The notes under the pieces were generated by a model. That model made no database searches, was not told the DNA's origin, and saw only the letters and a list, made by a program, of their open reading frames with translations. Positions 61,256 through 64,000 of a stretch of 64,000 nt of DNA are shown here, piece after piece. The stretch comes from Archilochus colubris (Eukaryota > Chordata > Aves > Apodiformes > Trochilidae): assembly GCA_023079485.1 (NCBI GenBank), contig CM041084.1, positions 120,706,467 to 120,770,466 of the forward strand. Reading direction: 5' to 3'. The translations under genes were made by a program, and so were the position numbers. How positions within the stretch are numbered: the stretch's first letter is position 1; each line of letters begins with the position of its first letter.

Positions 61256-63940
61256 TATTGAAACCCAATATTATTTGTGTCTAATTTTAAAAACATATCA
61301 AGTTCTCAAAGCTGCTCTAATTTAGCCATATTGAATAGCATTCATCTATTTAGTTCAATGTAATCTCAATACATGTCTTCCAGGGAAAAAAAATAATTAA
61401 AAACAATGTATGTGTGGCATAAATCAGTATTTTATTCAATAACTAGTTATTTCAAAGGCTTCTTAAGTTTCCAAGTTTGCTTTCTTTAATGGGAAAAAAA
61501 TTTCTCTGAGTTGTAGAGTTATGGGTAGTAGGGTAACTGATTTCTTGATTTTTTAAATTCAGTATATGAGAGGAATAAAGGGTTTGGACTATAGAGATCT
61601 GAGGAAGAGTCATTATACTGTACTGGAAAATGTATTAATGCTCAAAATGGATATCTGAAATTTCTGGGAATTTAGAAATTGAAGTGTTGCTGAATTTTGT
61701 AGAAAAATTATGAGACATAGTGCTACAATGTGTGATGCCTTCATACTAAAATGATTGTGTTAAAATCCTGGAGTCTGAAATAGTTTTGTTTAAATAATAG
61801 ATAACATGTAGATTTTGTTGCATACTTTCCTAATTCCCCTTGGTAAAGTTACTTTCCTGTCAAACTAGGAGGACGTCTAGTCATTGTCAATTAGATAATT
61901 TTTCATGTTCTTTCTTTTGATGGTTTCTTATAAGACTATAAGTAATACAACCTTTTTTATATTAAAAGGTGTTAAAGTAGCATCATGTTGCATGTTTAGT
62001 GGTTATCCTTAAAATACCTGTATTAATCACTAAAAAGAACCTGATAAGCTCATGTTATTTTGCAGCTTGCCACATTTATAATAATAGAGAAAGATAGCTA
62101 CAGACAGAGAAATCAAATCATATTTGGTGTTGCAGTAAATAGTACTACTTCTTAAATGTCAATATTGCTGCCATTTTGTTGTTTGGTTAGTTTATTTTTT
62201 AAGAGAAACCCTTCATGTTTCAAATATATAATTTTGGCAAATATTTCCTTTCCATATTTCTCAGTGCCTAATTTGGTTGAGATTTGCAAGGAAGGACACA
62301 AAATTTTGTGAACAGGGACTTTGTCTTTCCAGATTTTTTGAGAAGCACATGCATCACTTCAGCATTGTACATAGATAATAAACAATGACCAAGCTAAAAA
62401 CAGGAAGATCCCAGAGAACAGTTTTAATCTTCTAAAACATCTATCAGAAATGGAAGGTTTTTTTCATCACTCAAATAAAAAAATAAAATTGAAATAATAT
62501 CCTCAAACTTAAAGCCAGGCGTTGTATGTTTAAATACTGAAACTACTTTATCACATTACTTTATTAAATTTTCCTGACTGGTGGTAATAGTAAATTATTT
62601 TCAAGACATCTGAAAAGAAATAATAGAAGTGAGTTTGTAACAAATGTGTAAGAAGTGCTGAGGCTGCATTTTAAACAGTGATAACTACTGTACTGAATTC
62701 AAACCTTAGAAATGTAATCATACAAAGGAAAAATTGTTCAATTGTTTTGTCATTATAATTTTGTTTCACTAACCTTTCTTTCTGTTCTGGTGGGGCTATA
62801 TACAGTTTTGTCGGCATGTTTTAAAAAGCTAACCATTGGCTATGAAAAAACTCAATAAATCAATAGCAATTGTTATGATAACAAGAAGTGGGACACTGTG
62901 GAATGGAAGTTGTAGCATTATGCATGAGTAGAGCCATGACTTGTTTGGGTCTATTAAGACACTATTTATCTATGATTACATAGGGAATTTAGTCATAGAG
63001 ATGGAAGCTAGCAATTATGATCAAATAATCAACTTACTATTCCATAAAGATATAATAAAGGTAGAAAGAATCAATCTATGTCTTTGCACAGTTACAAGTA
63101 GCTGTACAAATAATACTGATGTGTCTTTTTCATGTGTCACATAAAAAAATGAAGCTGTATAATATAGATCACTGTACAGTAACAGGGAAGTAGCATGAGA
63201 ATAGGGAACAAGCTCAGTACTCCTGAAATATAAGAAACTGAAGTCCAGGTAGAATAAAGGCATATTTTTCAATGAATAGTTAGTTGACTCTTCCATTTAC
63301 AGTCCTAACAACTTTCCCTTAAGAGACCTTTAGGTAGGTCATCCTCTAGGACAGTTCCTGGTATTCTTGATGTTGCCTTTTGATCTGCCAAAAACATTGG
63401 AGAGTTATCCATTATTTATGAACAAGATCACTACATGGATGCTACCCAACACTCCATGTGTTGTGGAAAGTACTTTTCAATTTTTGCATTGAAGTGTCTT
63501 AATGAATTTGTTGCACTCAAATCCTGATCAAAGTGATACAGACTGTCCAGTTGAGCTAAAGAATACAGCACTGTTGTGCTTCTGTTGTAAAAGTAGTCAT
63601 TAGTGTACCAGGGATGAACTGTTTTGCTGTTATTAGTCTTTTGGTACATGTAAACTGATAACTCTTTAAATACTAAAAAAAATGTTTTGATATAAATTTA
63701 AACACTTCTCTCAGACTTTTTAATAATTACCAATGTACATTGCCATTTAGTAAAGTAATAGCAATGAAAAAGACAATGAAATACTTCTTTCAGAAGGAGA
63801 TTGATCTTAAAATGTATGTATCTAGCTTTTAACATCTTTACAACATCACGAAGGCTGAATATATAAATGCTGCTCACAAAATTTCAGAATACTACAAGTT
63901 GATCGCATTCAATGAAATTTAGAAGATTACTATAACAATG
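61256..63940. other. Noncoding stretch, no gene seen
   Basis: About 2.7 kb of AT-rich DNA with no recognised gene or transposon; short frames only. Confidence 0.5.
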
Positions 63941-64000
63941 TTTTTGGGGTTTTTTTGCTTTTTTGATTGTTTTGGTTTGTTTTTGGTTTAGTTTTTTTTG
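63941..64000. repeat. G/T-rich tract running off the window
   Basis: TTTTTGGGGTTTTTTTGC continuing as TTTTGGTTTG-type units to the last base. Only one C and few A occur in the final 60 bases. The tract is cut by the window end, so its full length is unknown. Confidence 0.85.

Noticed and set aside
1..64000. tRNA, rRNA, CRISPR arrays, operons or bacterial signals
   Set aside because: None seen; the repeats show this is animal nuclear DNA, so bacterial feature types do not apply.

Overview
This window looks like bird nuclear DNA with no recognisable host protein-coding or RNA gene. The assignment rests on its dispersed repeats. There are twelve or so pieces of CR1, the dominant LINE of birds, several ending in the CR1 hallmark octamer ATTCTATG (or its complement CATAGAAT). 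There are also two decayed endogenous-retrovirus LTRs of types that are common in bird genomes. The background is AT-rich, with many poly-T/poly-A runs and G/T- or A/C-rich simple tracts. I cannot name the species; the LTR types suggest a modern bird (Neoaves more likely than chicken), and that is inference.

Layout. 1-12223 is TE-poor, with a purine-rich block at about 2640-4420 and an imperfect hairpin at 10752-10941. 12224-13195 holds two plus-strand CR1 pieces of different age separated by a long A/C tract. 16301-17935 holds a TA/CA-rich tract, a plus-strand CR1 and a minus-strand CR1. 17936-27235 is TE-poor. A decayed CR1 reverse-transcriptase remnant lies at 27236-27345 and a long CR1 at 29768-30569. 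A nearly complete LTR (minus strand) lies at 32888-33432, abutting a perfect 13-bp hairpin. 35501-36312 is a pair of CR1 pieces in opposite orientation. 42093-44064 holds two minus-strand CR1 ends around a possible unclassified LTR. 44065-49157 is TE-free and is my best guess for conserved noncoding sequence. 49158-50090 is the longest CR1, with the reverse-transcriptase C-terminus and 3' UTR. 55230-55506 is an internally deleted CR1. 60905-61255 is a second LTR from a different family. The last 60 bases are a G/T-rich tract.

The short open frames scattered through both strands are what AT-rich noncoding DNA gives by chance, or are remnants of CR1 ORF2. The window is best read as a gene desert or the inside of a very large intron. 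I found no new biological system. The most unusual items are the opposite-orientation CR1 pair, the internally deleted CR1, the possible uncatalogued LTR at 42600-43262, one candidate terminal exon at 28959-29177, and several perfect dyads.
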